The position numbers and the translations under genes were made by a program. This document shows, one piece after another, positions 1 through 10,063 of a stretch of 64,000 bases of DNA. The DNA comes from Mesostigma viride (taxonomy: Eukaryota; Streptophyta; Mesostigmatophyceae; Mesostigmatales; Mesostigmataceae). The DNA is taken from positions 62,001 through 126,000 of the forward strand of contig RPFO01000138.1 of assembly GCA_009746045.1 (NCBI GenBank), written 5' to 3'. Every line of letters begins with the position of its first letter. Position 1 is the first letter of the stretch. Under the pieces are notes generated by a model, which ran no database searches, was not told the DNA's origin, and was given only the letters and a program-made list of their open reading frames with translations.

Positions 1-1140
1 TCCAGGGCCGTGCGCAGGCGGTTCAGGATGAGCCGCATAAGAAGCTTGAGGGGGGCACTTTGAATGCACACCCCTCTGTAGTTGCCGGGGTCGGCAGGCG
101 ACCCCTTGTTCTTGTACAGCATCGTGCGAAAACTGTGTTGCCAGGCCGCTGGAGGTGGTTGCGACGACAGCAGAAGGCGGTTGCAGATGTCCCGGAAGAG
201 CAGCATAACACCTGTGTCCTCGAATTCGGCTGCAAGTTTTACAACTGCGGCCGGAATCTCGTCAGAGCCGGTGGCTGCGTCATAACGCAGGCGCTGGACC
301 GCCTCCGTGACCTCGCGAGAGGTGAAAGGAGGCATGTCAGACGGGTCGCCAAGTGGGCCGACCAGCGGGGGGACTAGGTAGTCCGCCGCTGACCTAGGCG
401 GGGCCGGGGGCCCTGCGGGGCCGGCCAGGGCGGCCGGGCGGGCGGCGGCGGCTGGGAGCAGGGGTGGGGGCGGCGCAGCTGTCCCCACGACCTCGGCCGT
501 GGCCGTGGCCCAGGTACGACTGAAGCCGCTTGGCTGGGGCGCCGGGGACGTCGTGGCGGTGGGGCCGGCCGAGGCCGTCCGGGTGCCCGAGGCGCTTGTA
601 CCAGAACCAGGCCCCCTTGCCGTCGTGTTTCTGCTGGCAGCTGCGCAGGTCCTTGACCATCTGCTGAGCATCTGCCTTCTCAGCCTGCTCGTAGGCGGCC
701 CTCAGAGCTGCTTGCAGCCCAGGTTTGGCGATCGGATCTCTGTTGCGTCGGAGCATCTGCCTGGCGGCGACCACTGTCGGTGCGTGACGGTGGACAGCAA
801 GCTGCCGACGCGGAGGCAAGGTGGGGAGGGTGCGGGCAGCCAGGCGATACTTGGCGGCGACACCACGGAGGATCACAGAAATATCCCCCGGCGGCGGAAT
901 GGCGTGTAACTGCTGTCGGCTGCCCCCGGCGTCGAATACGGCCAGGAAATCATCCCTGTGCGACATAGCGGCCTGCTCTGCTGCTGACATCTTGTCGGCA
1001 TCCTTCAGCACAATCCGGAGCACTTTCAGATCTGGCTGAGGTGCCAGCTGTCGCGACGGTTTCACCCCAGGAAACCGCAATCTGATGCGAGCGAGCACGA
1101 GACGATGATCAGATTCCACCGTGCTGACAGAATCTTGCAG
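1..1140 (-). mobile_element. LINE-A, 3' half of an interrupted copy (endonuclease C-terminus and start of reverse transcriptase)
   Basis: This minus-strand segment matches the fuller LINE copy at 5366-6482 almost base for base. It begins inside the endonuclease domain, just before the conserved SDH motif (VESDHRLV), runs through a basic linker, and enters the reverse transcriptase, leaving the window at position 1. The endonuclease frame stops in the GC-rich linker near 394 while the RT frame resumes about 80 bp later, as in the copy at 4421. Its upstream half lies at 22812-25530; the two were parted by the CACTA-like insertion. Unlike the other copy it keeps four bases (agtc) in the linker. 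Non-LTR retrotransposon ORF2 products nick target DNA and copy their RNA onto it. Confidence 0.9.
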
Positions 1141-1196
1141 CACTATACTTTTCGTCCGAGGGTAGTAAAAAGGATCCGAGGCGTAAATTACGAGGT
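1141..1196 (+). repeat. left terminal inverted repeat of the CACTA-like transposon
   Basis: Fifty-six bases identical to the reverse complement of 22756-22811, starting CACTATACTTTTCG. It abuts LINE-A sequence at 1140. Confidence 0.92.
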
Positions 1197-1440
1197 CTTA
1201 TCTTACTACCTAGATACGAGGCGTGAGATCCAACGCCGTAATCATTACTACCTATCATCCTACGTAGTAATTTTACTAGCCGTAAGTAAGAGTAACGTTA
1301 CGACTGCACATCTTTGGTAGTACATTACCGACAGAGTAAATTACCGCGACGGGTCTTGGTTGGTAATCTACCACCTGTAGATTAGGTGCCAGTGATCCGA
1401 TGCTGTAAGATACGTTTCAGTAAGTTACTTCGGGGATCTT
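1197..1440 (+). repeat. left subterminal repeats of the CACTA-like transposon
   Basis: AT-rich stretch with dispersed variants, in both orientations, of motifs such as TACTACCT, GTAAATTAC and TACGAGG. The same words build the tandem array inside the right end (22501-22755). In CACTA elements such repeats are binding sites for an element-encoded protein; that role is inferred here. Confidence 0.6.
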
Positions 1441-1647
1441 TGCCTGTACACGGCCAGATGGATAATTATATTGTAATGGAGAAGTGGGAGAACGTGCGTG
1501 TCTATTAGCAAATGCAGCGAAATATAAAAATGTAGTTATCAGCCTTTTTCGCCTATTCAGCAGTTGTCGTTGTCGGCCGTTGTCATTAAGCGGCTATAGA
1601 TTATGTGTGCTGGGGCCGGTGAAAAGACGCTAGCAAAGTTCGTCTGA

Positions 1648-3672
1648 ATGGCGTCCAATAGAGGGGATTTTATTCTTAGTGGATTGTTGGACGAGGAGAA
1701 GGCGAGGTTGCTGGCGGAGAATGCGAAAGAGCAGAGGGAAGCAGCGGAAGCCGTGCGTGGAAGATGAGGTAACGGGATGGAGTGTGGGCCCTGGCTTCTG
1801 GTTATGAAATGATGGCGGTTGCAGGCCAGCCGTGCTCGCTGGTAATGGGTGCGTGGTGTTGAAATCCAAGTTCTGCGCGTATTCTGTTTTTTGGTCAATG
1901 ATTGAAGGGATGTCGCCTTGTTTTATTTTTGTGCATCTGCGTCCCGTCGTGACTGCCTCGTCATGGACGCCCAGGGGTAGAAGTTCGAACGAGGGAATGA
2001 TTTTTCAAACGCCTGGATATGTTATGATAGTACGAATAAATGGTAATGGGTAGAGGCGGCCAAAATTTTGTTGGAAGTGTGCCAACGCCGCACATACGAC
2101 TTGAACAACCCTAGGTATCTTAGGAAAAGGAAACACGGATACGTCGGAGTGGAGGAAGAGGAAGACGATGACGATGGTGAAGACGGAGAGGTTTACAATG
2201 GAGGCCTTGAGAATGGGGAGACATTGAATCAGGAGAGCAGGGTAGCGGTGAGTGGCCCGTCATGAATTACATTGTGGTTGCAGTTGTTAGCGAGGCGTGT
2301 TGATTGCTTCTTGCCGCGGGTAATCGCTAGCGCGCATAACCTTCTTTTTTCAACAGGTGTTCTGGTGCATTGACTGCCGCAAAGCAATTAATGGGACTGA
2401 TTATGTGCCTATCATGCCGTTTGGGAATCATACATTGCCAACATTTCGTGTTTAGAAGGCGCGCCTTCAGAAGCATATTCAGCACCGCACGAGCCAGGTG
2501 CTGAAGGCGTGCTTGGAGAGGAAGGGGTATAAAGTGCGCATGACCGCATCGAAGAAGAAGAAGCAGCAGGAATCGGGCAAGACCATGATAACCGAGCCAG
2601 GATTGGCTTTCGTGCATGCAGTACATGGTGCGGCGCAGGCAGTGAATGCTGCATCGATTGCAGCGGTGCAGCCTGTGGCCATGGCGGTGCAGGGCGCGGG
2701 TCCTGAAGTGTGGGCGTTGGCGAAGCAGATTCACGATGCTGTCATGGCCACGTTGTGAAGCCAAGGAATGGGTGTTGGTTCCAGTCAGGTGCCTCGCCCG
2801 GAGGAAGCTTTTCTGCTGTAAGCAGAGGTGCGGCATCAAGCATTTGCAATCGCCATGAGAGCAGTGGAGATGTCAGCGGCATGAAGCATTTGCAATCGCC
2901 ATGAGAGCAGTGGAGATGTCTGCGGCATTGGGAGATCTGCAGACAATTGCAGGAGGACATTGTGCGGTACGCTTGTAGGGTGTATGCTGTGTTGTTCCGC
3001 TCGCTAATGGACATGTGCCCCTGTAACCTCTTCCAGGCTAGTATCTGCTATCCACCTCTTCAGGCTTGAAAAGTAAATTGCTGTACGGTTCACAATTGGC
3101 ATGGCTTGACATGCACGCGTCCTTGACTGTGGTCTGCATGGGTTTGGGGTTTAGCGGTTTACATCAGACTCTGCTGTGTGTCTGCTTAATCAGCCGACGT
3201 GTCACATGGGGACAGCAACGGCGCTGGGATGCAGCCCGGTGTGAATGCGAGTAAGGTACGCGCTGTCATGCATGGCGGATGGGGCGTGGAAGCCACGACC
3301 CACGTTTTTGTGTGTGCACGGGGGGCTAGGGGGCAAGTCGTTGTGTTGCTGCCATCCATATGGCCATGGATATGCGGGAAGCTTTCCCTGTACCCATACT
3401 TAATGATGCATGGACTGGTTGTGACAGCCAAGGGTTTAGCTGTCGTGGGTTTGCTGAGTGATCATGGCAGTCTGCTAGGCTGGTGCTAGAACAGCAATAG
3501 CGCGGTTACTGCTATGTCTTGCCCGTGCTAACTGATGCTGCAGCCATGCGTGGAGCGCGAATCGTCCCGAGAGGAGAAGGAGGAGGCGGGGCCGGTGCAC
3601 CCATGGGCAGGGCCGGAGAAGAAGGACGCGGAGCACCCAGTGTGGGAGAAGGAGAAGGCGGGGAAGCACTGA
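1648..3672 (+). pseudogene. candidate degraded multi-exon gene carried by the CACTA-like transposon
   Basis: No known family recognised. An ATG at 1648 opens 39 codons (MASNRGDFILSGLLDEEKAR...), ending in TGA beside a GTAACG donor-like site. A second open segment near 2053-2249 starts after TAG and reads EAAKILLEVCQRRTYDL, then an acidic run, ending at GTGAGT. A third starts after a CAACAG acceptor at 2357 with FWCIDCRKAI (a CxxC pair) and, past an in-frame TAG, reads KARLQKHIQHRTS and a lysine tract to a stop at 2757. Charged segments at about 2877-2967 and 3542-3672 look like further exons. The frame-matched fragments and plausible splice sites argue for a former gene of the transposon; two in-frame stops argue it is dead. 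Exon joins are uncertain. Confidence 0.4.
2831..2922 (+). repeat. two-copy 46-bp tandem duplication
   Basis: 2831-2876 and 2877-2922 are near-identical (cggcat...gatgtc). The duplication lies over a candidate exon of the degraded transposon gene. Confidence 0.85.
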
Positions 3673-3689
3673 AGCTCCACCCCATGTCA

Positions 3690-4100
3690 GGCCTCTAGTA
3701 TAGGTGCCAGTTAACTAAACCCATGCACGTGCAGGTTGTAGCTCAGAATGTATTTAAAATCATATGCCCCTTTTCAGGTATATGTGTAACAGTGACTCCC
3801 AACGGATATATGTTCCTAATTTATTAAATTCTTACTGAATAATTGTTGTCTTTATGAACCCATGAAGAGCAAAGCCCGGTGGGGAGTACATGTAACGCAT
3901 TACCACGAGAAGGGGTCCCCACACCGCATTTCTTCGCTCTCTGTTCCTATGCAGAACAAGAAGAGGTGGAAGACCAATGTCCCGGCTCACACGCCAGCCC
4001 ATGTGGGTAAGCCCCCTCCCCCAAAGCGGAAGGGGCGCTTTGGGGAGAAGTGTAGTGAGGATTTTGTAGACTAGATAGCACTAACTTACTTACACCAGAC
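3690..4100 (+). mobile_element. LINE 3'-end remnants
   Basis: Near 3787-3830 there is a terminal motif (GTGACTCCCAACGGATATATG) like the 3' tails of other elements here. Near 3950-4073 an open stretch reads MQNKKRWKTN...GKPPPPKRKGRFGE, matching the C-terminus of the LINE-B reverse transcriptase ORF ending at 60915. These are 5'-truncated or decayed LINE-B ends; no intact gene remains. Confidence 0.6.
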
Positions 4101-4309
4101 CTGGCAATAAACAAGCATTGATGGGATGGACCCAGCGATACATAATGGGCGTGCATGCGTAAAAAATATACACTCTGCATGGCCCAATGGGCATGCATTC
4201 AAATAATTACAAATGAAGGCCGCCATGAGAGCACTGAAGCTAAACCAGACCGGGCCACAATTAACCCTCCAGCACCAAAGTTCCACTGCATCATGTAAGA
4301 CAAGCCTGA

Positions 4310-4421
4310 CATCCATCCATCCATCCATCCATCCATCCATCCATCCATCCATCCATCCATCCATCCATCCATCCATCCATCCATCCATCCATCCATCCAT
4401 CCATCCATCCATCCATCCATC
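4310..4421 (+). repeat. (CATC)n microsatellite, about 112 bp
   Basis: Uninterrupted CATC repeats at the 5' edge of the LINE-A copy that starts near 4421. Together with 7997-8596 and 8973-9254 it shows LINE-A copies embedded in CATC arrays. Open frames across these arrays on the minus strand (MDGW repeats) are translations of the repeat only. Confidence 0.97.
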
Positions 4422-4628
4422 GAGTCAGTCGACACGCCGGCGACCCCAGCCAGGACGGAGACGACGCATATCCGTCCTGAAAGAAAGCCTCCATGCGTTG
4501 ACAAGCATTAACCCCAATTGCCACCCTCCCCCTCCCCCCCCCCCCCCCACCCCCCCCCACCTCCAGCACTACCCTTCTCCACCCCCACCCCCACCCCCAC
4601 CCCCCGCTAATAGGGCAACGGCCCATTC

Positions 4629-6125
4629 TTGGTTGCTAGTTTTAACGTGCGCACCCTCCCTGCAGATCCTTCTACGAGCGGCGGCACCCCAGCACGCCAA
4701 CGCGTCGACGAGCTGATCGCCCTGTGCGCCGACAACAAGATCGCTGTTCTTGGAGTCCAGGAGCACCGACGCACCGTTGACCCTCAGCACGCGGTCAACG
4801 GTCTGCTGGTCGACGACCTGCGTGCAGGCTGGCGGTTCCACTATGGTGGCGGCGACGCGCCGGGCCAAGGTGGTGTGGGCCTCTTGTGCTCGCCGGCAGC
4901 ATCAGAGCAGCTCCAGTCCATCGTGCTGCGGTCCCCGCGTGTGCTAGTGGCCACTTTTTCGGCCACTGAGGGCCATTCACACCACACGCTAACCGTTATC
5001 GTGGGATATGCACCACATGCGGGTCGAGCTCAGGCGGAACGTGAGGCCTTCTTCGACGCCCTCAAGGAGGAGGAGGCCAACATCCCAGCTCGGCACTTCC
5101 TGGTTATGCTGCTCGACGCCAACGCCACGCTGCCAGTTGGCACTGGGGGCGCTCAGTATTCCCCAACCAACACGACAGCCAACGGTAACACGCCTTTATT
5201 TGCGAATCTGCTGGCAGAATCTGCGCTGGTTGCATGCAATGCTTCTTTCGCACGCCCCGCTGAGCAGCTGGCCACCTTTTTTGGGCCGTCGGATCGGGTG
5301 GTGTGCCTTGATTATGTCTGCGTACGTCGGGCTCAGCGCCCCTCAGTTGTCGATGCTCGCGTCCTGCAAGATTCTGTCAGCACGGTGGAATCTGATCATC
5401 GTCTCGTGCTCGCTCGCATCAGATTGCGGTTTCCTGGGGTGAAACCGTCGCGACAGCTGGCACCTCAGCCAGATCTGAAAGTGCTCCGGATTGTGCTGAA
5501 GGATGCCGACAAGATGTCAGCAGAAGAGCAGGCCGCTATGTCGCACAGGGATGATTTCCTGGCCGTATTCGACGCCGGGGGCAGCCGACAGCAGTTACAC
5601 GCCATTCCGCCGCCGGGGGATATTTCAGTGATCCTCCGTGGTGTCGCCGCCAAGTATCGCCTGGCTGCCCGCACCCTCCCCACCTTGCCTCCGCGTCGGC
5701 AGCTTGCTGTCCACCGTCACGCACCGACAGTGGTCGCCGCCAGGCAGATGCTCCGCCGCAACAGAGATCCGCTCGCCAAACCTGGGCTGCAAGCAGCTCT
5801 GAGGGCCGCCTACGAGCAGGCTGAGAAGGCAGATGCTCAGCAGATGGTCAAGGACCTGCGCAGCTGCCAGCAGAAGCACGACGGCAAGGGGGCCTGGTTC
5901 TGGTACAAGCGCCTCGGGCACCCGGACGGCCTCGGCCGGCCCCACCGCCACGACGTCCCCGGCGCCCCAGCCAAGCGGCTTCGTACCTGGGCCACGGCCA
6001 CGGCCGAGGTCGTGGGGACAGCTGCGCCGCCCCCACCCCTGCTCCCAGCCGCCGCCGCCCGCCGGCCGCCCTGGCCGGCCCCGCAGGGCCCCCGGCCCCG
6101 CCTAGGTCAGCGGCGGACTACCTAG
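4629..6125 (+). CDS. LINE-A ORF2, apurinic/apyrimidinic-type endonuclease part
   Basis: The frame encodes an APE-like endonuclease, which nicks target DNA to prime reverse transcription. Landmarks in order are ASFNVRTL (first beta strand), GVQEHRR (catalytic Glu region), LLDANATLP (Asp-x-Asn), [13 protein letters not shown] and [12 protein letters not shown] (the SDH motif near 5390). A glutamine/lysine-rich linker follows. No ATG is obvious at the 5' end, so the start is uncertain. Compared with the copy at 1-1140 it has lost four bases (agtc) near 5983, which sends the last 45 or so codons out of frame to a stop at 6125. The RT follows in another frame from 6164. Confidence 0.85.
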   Translation: MVASFNVRTLPADPSTSGGTPARQRVDELIALCADNKIAVLGVQEHRRTVDPQHAVNGLLVDDLRAGWRFHYGGGDAPGQGGVGLLCSPAASEQLQSIVLRSPRVLVATFSATEGHSHHTLTVIVGYAPHAGRAQAEREAFFDALKEEEANIPARHFLVMLLDANATLPVGTGGAQYSPTNTTANGNTPLFANLLAESALVACNASFARPAEQLATFFGPSDRVVCLDYVCVRRAQRPSVVDARVLQDSVSTVESDHRLVLARIRLRFPGVKPSRQLAPQPDLKVLRIVLKDADKMSAEEQAAMSHRDDFLAVFDAGGSRQQLHAIPPPGDISVILRGVAAKYRLAARTLPTLPPRRQLAVHRHAPTVVAARQMLRRNRDPLAKPGLQAALRAAYEQAEKADAQQMVKDLRSCQQKHDGKGAWFWYKRLGHPDGLGRPHRHDVPGAPAKRLRTWATATAEVVGTAAPPPPLLPAAAARRPPWPAPQGPRPRLGQRRTT

Positions 6126-6163
6126 TCCCCCCGCTGGTCGGCCCACTTGGCGACCCGTCTGAC

Positions 6164-7807
6164 ATGCCTCCTTTCACCTCTCGCGAGGTCACGGAGGCGG
6201 TCCAGCGCCTGCGTTATGACGCAGCCACCGGCTCTGACGAGATTCCGGCCGCAGTTGTAAAACTTGCAGCCGAATTCGAGGACACAGGTGTTATGCTGCT
6301 CTTCCGGGACATCTGCAACCGCCTTCTGCTGTCGTCGCAACCACCTCCAGCGGCCTGGCAACACAGTTTTCGCACGATGCTGTACAAGAACAAGGGGTCG
6401 CCTGCCGACCCCGGCAACTACAGAGGGGTGTGCATTCAAAGTGCCCCCCTCAAGCTTCTTATGCGGCTCATCCTGAACCGCCTGCGCACGGCCCTGGACG
6501 GTCACCTCAGCGAGACTCAGCACGGCTTCCGTTCAGGTCGCAACACAGTACAGGCGCTCTTCGCTACTCGCCGACTGGTGGAGGAACTGCAACGCCTTCA
6601 GCCTGGTGAGTCCCCTTTGCACCTTGTGCTGGTGGACTTCATCAAAGCCTTCGATTCGGTTTTCTGGCCTGCGCTTTGGGACATCCTCGAGTTGTTCCGG
6701 ATCCCCCGCCCCCTGATTGCTGTCATCCGCAACCTGTATGAAGGGTCCACCACTTCGGTGCGCACTTCTTACGGGACCACGCCCCCATGCCCTTTACAGA
6801 AGGGTGTGTGGCAGGGCTGCGTGCTGTCGCCCTACCTGTTCATTATTGTTGTCGAATACGTAATGATTCAGGCGCGCAAGCGATTTGCCCGCATCGTGGG
6901 CAGGGAACCAGGAGTGCAGGTTGCTAACAAATTCTGGCATGGCGGTGCGGACACGGAGATTCGGCTGGCAGACATCATTTACGCAGACGACACCACCCTC
7001 TTTGAGGACACTGAGCACGTGCAGACATGGCTTGACTGCCTGGCTCTCGAGGCCCGTGCAGTGGGGCTTGAGGTCAGCAAGAAGACAGAGGCCCTGGCGG
7101 TTGGGCTCACCACCTCAGCGCCGCCCCTCTATCTCCTAGACGGCTCTCGAGTCCTGTATCGGGACCGCGTTAAGCTGCTGGGCAGCCTGCTCCCTAGCTG
7201 CGAGGTGGATGTGGACCACCGCATCTCCCTCGCCTGGCACGCTTTACGCCAGTACCGGGCCCTATGGCGCAAGCCCCTGGGCAAGATCGAGAAACAGGAC
7301 CTGTTCAAGGTCCTCGTCCTTCCTGTTCTCACGTATGGCGCCGAGACGTGGACCCTCACCGCCGACCTGGCCCGCAAGCTGGACGGCGCGGTCACCAGCA
7401 TGCTGCGTTCCATTTTCAGAGTAGGATATGCTGCTCATGTCCGCAATGAGGACCTGTACCAGGGCATGCCCTATATCACCAGCACAATTAAGCAACGCCG
7501 CCTGCAGCTAGTAGGGCACCTAGCTCGCACCAACCAGGTAGACACCTCACGTGGCCCCCCCGCAGGACTGCGACCAGCCCAGCCTGGCCGGCACCTCCTG
7601 ACGTGGGCTGGGCCCAGTGATGTTAGACGCCGCAAGGCCCGCACCTTCAAAGAACAGCTAGTAGAGGACATGGGGGGCCTCGGCCTCTCCGTGATTTGGA
7701 AGAAGATGATGGACAAGGCCAAGTGGGCCCAGGTCATAGAGGACAACGAGCCCCCCCCAGTGGGGAAGCGCCCGCGTGTGCAATCCCACGGGAGGCACGC
7801 TAGATAG
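6164..7807 (+). CDS. LINE-A ORF2, reverse transcriptase part
   Basis: This 547-codon frame encodes a non-LTR reverse transcriptase. Visible motifs are the fingers entry (YKNKGSPADPGNYRGV), motif A (LVDFIKAFDSVFW), motif B (WQGCVLSPYLF), motif C with the catalytic pair (IIYADDTTLF, near 6980) and the thumb-side LLGSLLP. The C-terminal region (VLTYGAETWTLT, LQLVGHLARTN) is typical of L1- and RTE-like LINEs; no RNase H or cysteine finger is evident. Methionine 6164 precedes PPFTSREVTEAVQRL, but in-frame sequence extends back through the linker, so it is probably not the true start. The endonuclease frame lies one base off, in both LINE-A copies. Confidence 0.9.
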   Translation: MPPFTSREVTEAVQRLRYDAATGSDEIPAAVVKLAAEFEDTGVMLLFRDICNRLLLSSQPPPAAWQHSFRTMLYKNKGSPADPGNYRGVCIQSAPLKLLMRLILNRLRTALDGHLSETQHGFRSGRNTVQALFATRRLVEELQRLQPGESPLHLVLVDFIKAFDSVFWPALWDILELFRIPRPLIAVIRNLYEGSTTSVRTSYGTTPPCPLQKGVWQGCVLSPYLFIIVVEYVMIQARKRFARIVGREPGVQVANKFWHGGADTEIRLADIIYADDTTLFEDTEHVQTWLDCLALEARAVGLEVSKKTEALAVGLTTSAPPLYLLDGSRVLYRDRVKLLGSLLPSCEVDVDHRISLAWHALRQYRALWRKPLGKIEKQDLFKVLVLPVLTYGAETWTLTADLARKLDGAVTSMLRSIFRVGYAAHVRNEDLYQGMPYITSTIKQRRLQLVGHLARTNQVDTSRGPPAGLRPAQPGRHLLTWAGPSDVRRRKARTFKEQLVEDMGGLGLSVIWKKMMDKAKWAQVIEDNEPPPVGKRPRVQSHGRHAR

Positions 7808-7996
7808 CTCCCCCTAGGGCAGCGTGCGGCTGCCTAGATAGATGATGTAGTTAGAATGTTGCTAGATAGATGTAGTATGTAGCCAATGTAGATAGATTAG
7901 ACCGGTAGGAATGTTTGCACCCATCCATCCATTCATCGGGGTTAATGCTCCGTGACTCCCCAACGGGAGCACGAGTCTAATTAATTAATTAATTAA

Positions 7997-8596
7997 TCCA
8001 TCCATCCATCCATCCATCCATCCATCCATCCATCCATCCATCCATCCATCCATCCATCCATCCATCCATCCATCCATCCATCCATCCATCCATCCATCCA
8101 TCCATCCATCCATCCATCCATCCATCCATCCATCCATCCATCCATCCATCCATCCATCCATCCATCCATCCATCCATCCATCCATCCATCCATCCATCCA
8201 TCCATCCATCCATCCATCCATCCATCCATCCATCCATCCATCCATCCATCCATCCATCCATCCATCCATCCATCCATCCATCCATCCATCCATCCATCCA
8301 TCCATCCATCCATCCATCCATCCATCCATCCATCCATCCATCCATCCATCCATCCATCCATCCATCCATCCATCCATCCATCCATCCATCCATCCATCCA
8401 TCCATCCATCCATCCATCCATCCATCCATCCATCCATCCATCCATCCATCCATCCATCCATCCATCCATCCATCCATCCATCCATCCATCCATCCATCCA
8501 TCCATCCATCCATCCATCCATCCATCCATCCATCCATCCATCCATCCATCCATCCATCCATCCATCCATCCATCCATCCATCCATCCATCCATCCA
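7997..8596 (+). repeat. (CATC)n microsatellite, 600 bp
   Basis: About 150 uninterrupted tetranucleotide units between the 3' tail of one LINE-A copy and the 5'-truncated start of the next. Confidence 0.98.
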
Positions 8597-8972
8597 CGTT
8601 AGACGCCGCAAGGCCCGCACCTTCAAAGAACAGCTAGTAGAGGACATGGGGGGCCTAGGCCTCTCCGTGATTTGGAAGAAGATGATGGACAAGGCCAAGT
8701 GGGCCCAGGTCATAGAGGACAACGAGCCCCCCCCAGTGGGGAAGCGCCCGCGTGTGCAATCCCGCGGGAGGCACGCTAGATAGCTCCCCCCAGGGCAGCG
8801 TGCGGCTGCCTAGATAGATGATGTAGTTAGAATGTTGTTAGATAGATGTAGTATGTAGCCAATGTAGATAGATTAGACCGGTAGGAATGTGTGCGCCCAT
8901 CCATCCATTCATCGGGGTTAATGCTCCGTGACTCCCCAACGGGAGCACGAGTCTAATTAATTAATTAATTAA
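8597..8972 (+). mobile_element. LINE-A 3' fragment inside the CATC array
   Basis: It repeats 7614-7996: the last 60 or so RT codons ([16 protein letters not shown]... to RGRHAR, stop near 8781), then the same 3' UTR, stem-loop and TTAA tail. Few differences separate the two, so both are recent. It is a heavily 5'-truncated insertion into the microsatellite. Confidence 0.92.
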
Positions 8973-9254
8973 TCCATCCATCCATCCATCCATCCATCCA
9001 TCCATCCATCCATCCATCCATCCATCCATCCATCCATCCATCCATCCATCCATCCATCCATCCATCCATCCATCCATCCATCCATCCATCCATCCATCCA
9101 TCCATCCATCCATCCATCCATCCATCCATCCATCCATCCATCCATCCATCCATCCATCCATCCATCCATCCATCCATCCATCCATCCATCCATCCATCCA
9201 TCCATCCATCCATCCATCCATCCATCCATCCATCCATCCATCCATCCATCCATT
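8973..9254 (+). repeat. (CATC)n microsatellite, about 282 bp
   Basis: Third CATC array, ending ccattgatcgggg; it directly follows the TTAA tail of the LINE fragment. Confidence 0.97.
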
Positions 9255-10063
9255 GATCGGGGTATAGTCCTAGTACAGCCATGCTACGTCCTGGCTATGA
9301 TGAGATTACTTGCCCACGCTCCTAGTGTTATGCCATGCTCACATGGGTCTTATTGCACCCACAGATTGCCGGATCGTTGGCGTGTCCGTTTAGCTAGCGT
9401 TCCCGAATGCAGCTGTGGCATGCCTTAGGCATGAAGGAGACTGGGGGTCTCTGCCCTTTCTCCTGTTGTGCACACACAGGGATTAAAAGCACTTCGGTGC
9501 TCCGTGACTCCCCAACAGGAGCACGTGTTTAATTAATTAATTAATTAATTAATCGGGGTTAGCTAATGCTCCTTGACTCCCTAATGGGGGCATGAGTTTA
9601 ATAAATGAATTAAGTAGTTAGTTAATTAATCAGGTTGATTCAGATGAGGTCTGTGCTGGTTCCTTGTGGACTGGCCAGCCAGGGAGATATCTTCTTACAT
9701 GGTCAGGCCCTTGCCGACCATGTAAGAACCTGTTAGGCGACGCAGTGGCCAGCATTGGACATACCGCCATATGTTTGTCTCCGCGATATGATTTTAGCTG
9801 ACATGCAGAGCACAGACATTGTTGGCGTCATCCGCTCAACCCCTCTTATTCAGACATGGGACCTCGGATGTGTAGGATTAGTAGCGTTGCCCAGGCGGAC
9901 ATTGTCAAAGACTACGACCCCCCAGTTGTGGGTCCTAGGAAATTTAACAAGCATGATTGTCTCCTTGTTGATAGGCATTAATTAATCCTTGATGATAGGC
10001 ATTGCTTGCGTGCAAGATTAGCTCGAGGCCCATATTTTAGACTACTAGCTGAGCTGTGGACAT
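9255..10063 (+). other. decayed retroelement 3' tails, no gene
   Basis: Two degraded copies of the LINE-A terminal stem-loop and TTAA tail lie at about 9490-9552 and 9553-9640 (tgactccccaacaggagcac; tgactccctaatgggggcat). The rest has no recognisable coding sequence. Confidence 0.6.

Larger units (their letters stand above)
4421..7996 (+). mobile_element. LINE-A copy, 5'-truncated, with endonuclease and RT frames
   Basis: It starts in LINE-A 5' sequence (cagtcgacacgccgg, also at 23786-23800 on the minus strand), lacks ORF1, and carries the endonuclease and reverse transcriptase frames. A 3' UTR of about 190 bp ends in a stem-loop (CTCCGTGACTCCCCAACGGGAG) and a TTAA-repeat tail, directly followed by a long CATC array. 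A CATC array also precedes it. It is the most complete ORF2 in the window. Confidence 0.9.

Noticed and set aside
7985-8722. Long minus-strand frames encoding repeated MDGW
   Set aside because: They are translations of the CATC microsatellite; the tetranucleotide has no stop in these frames.
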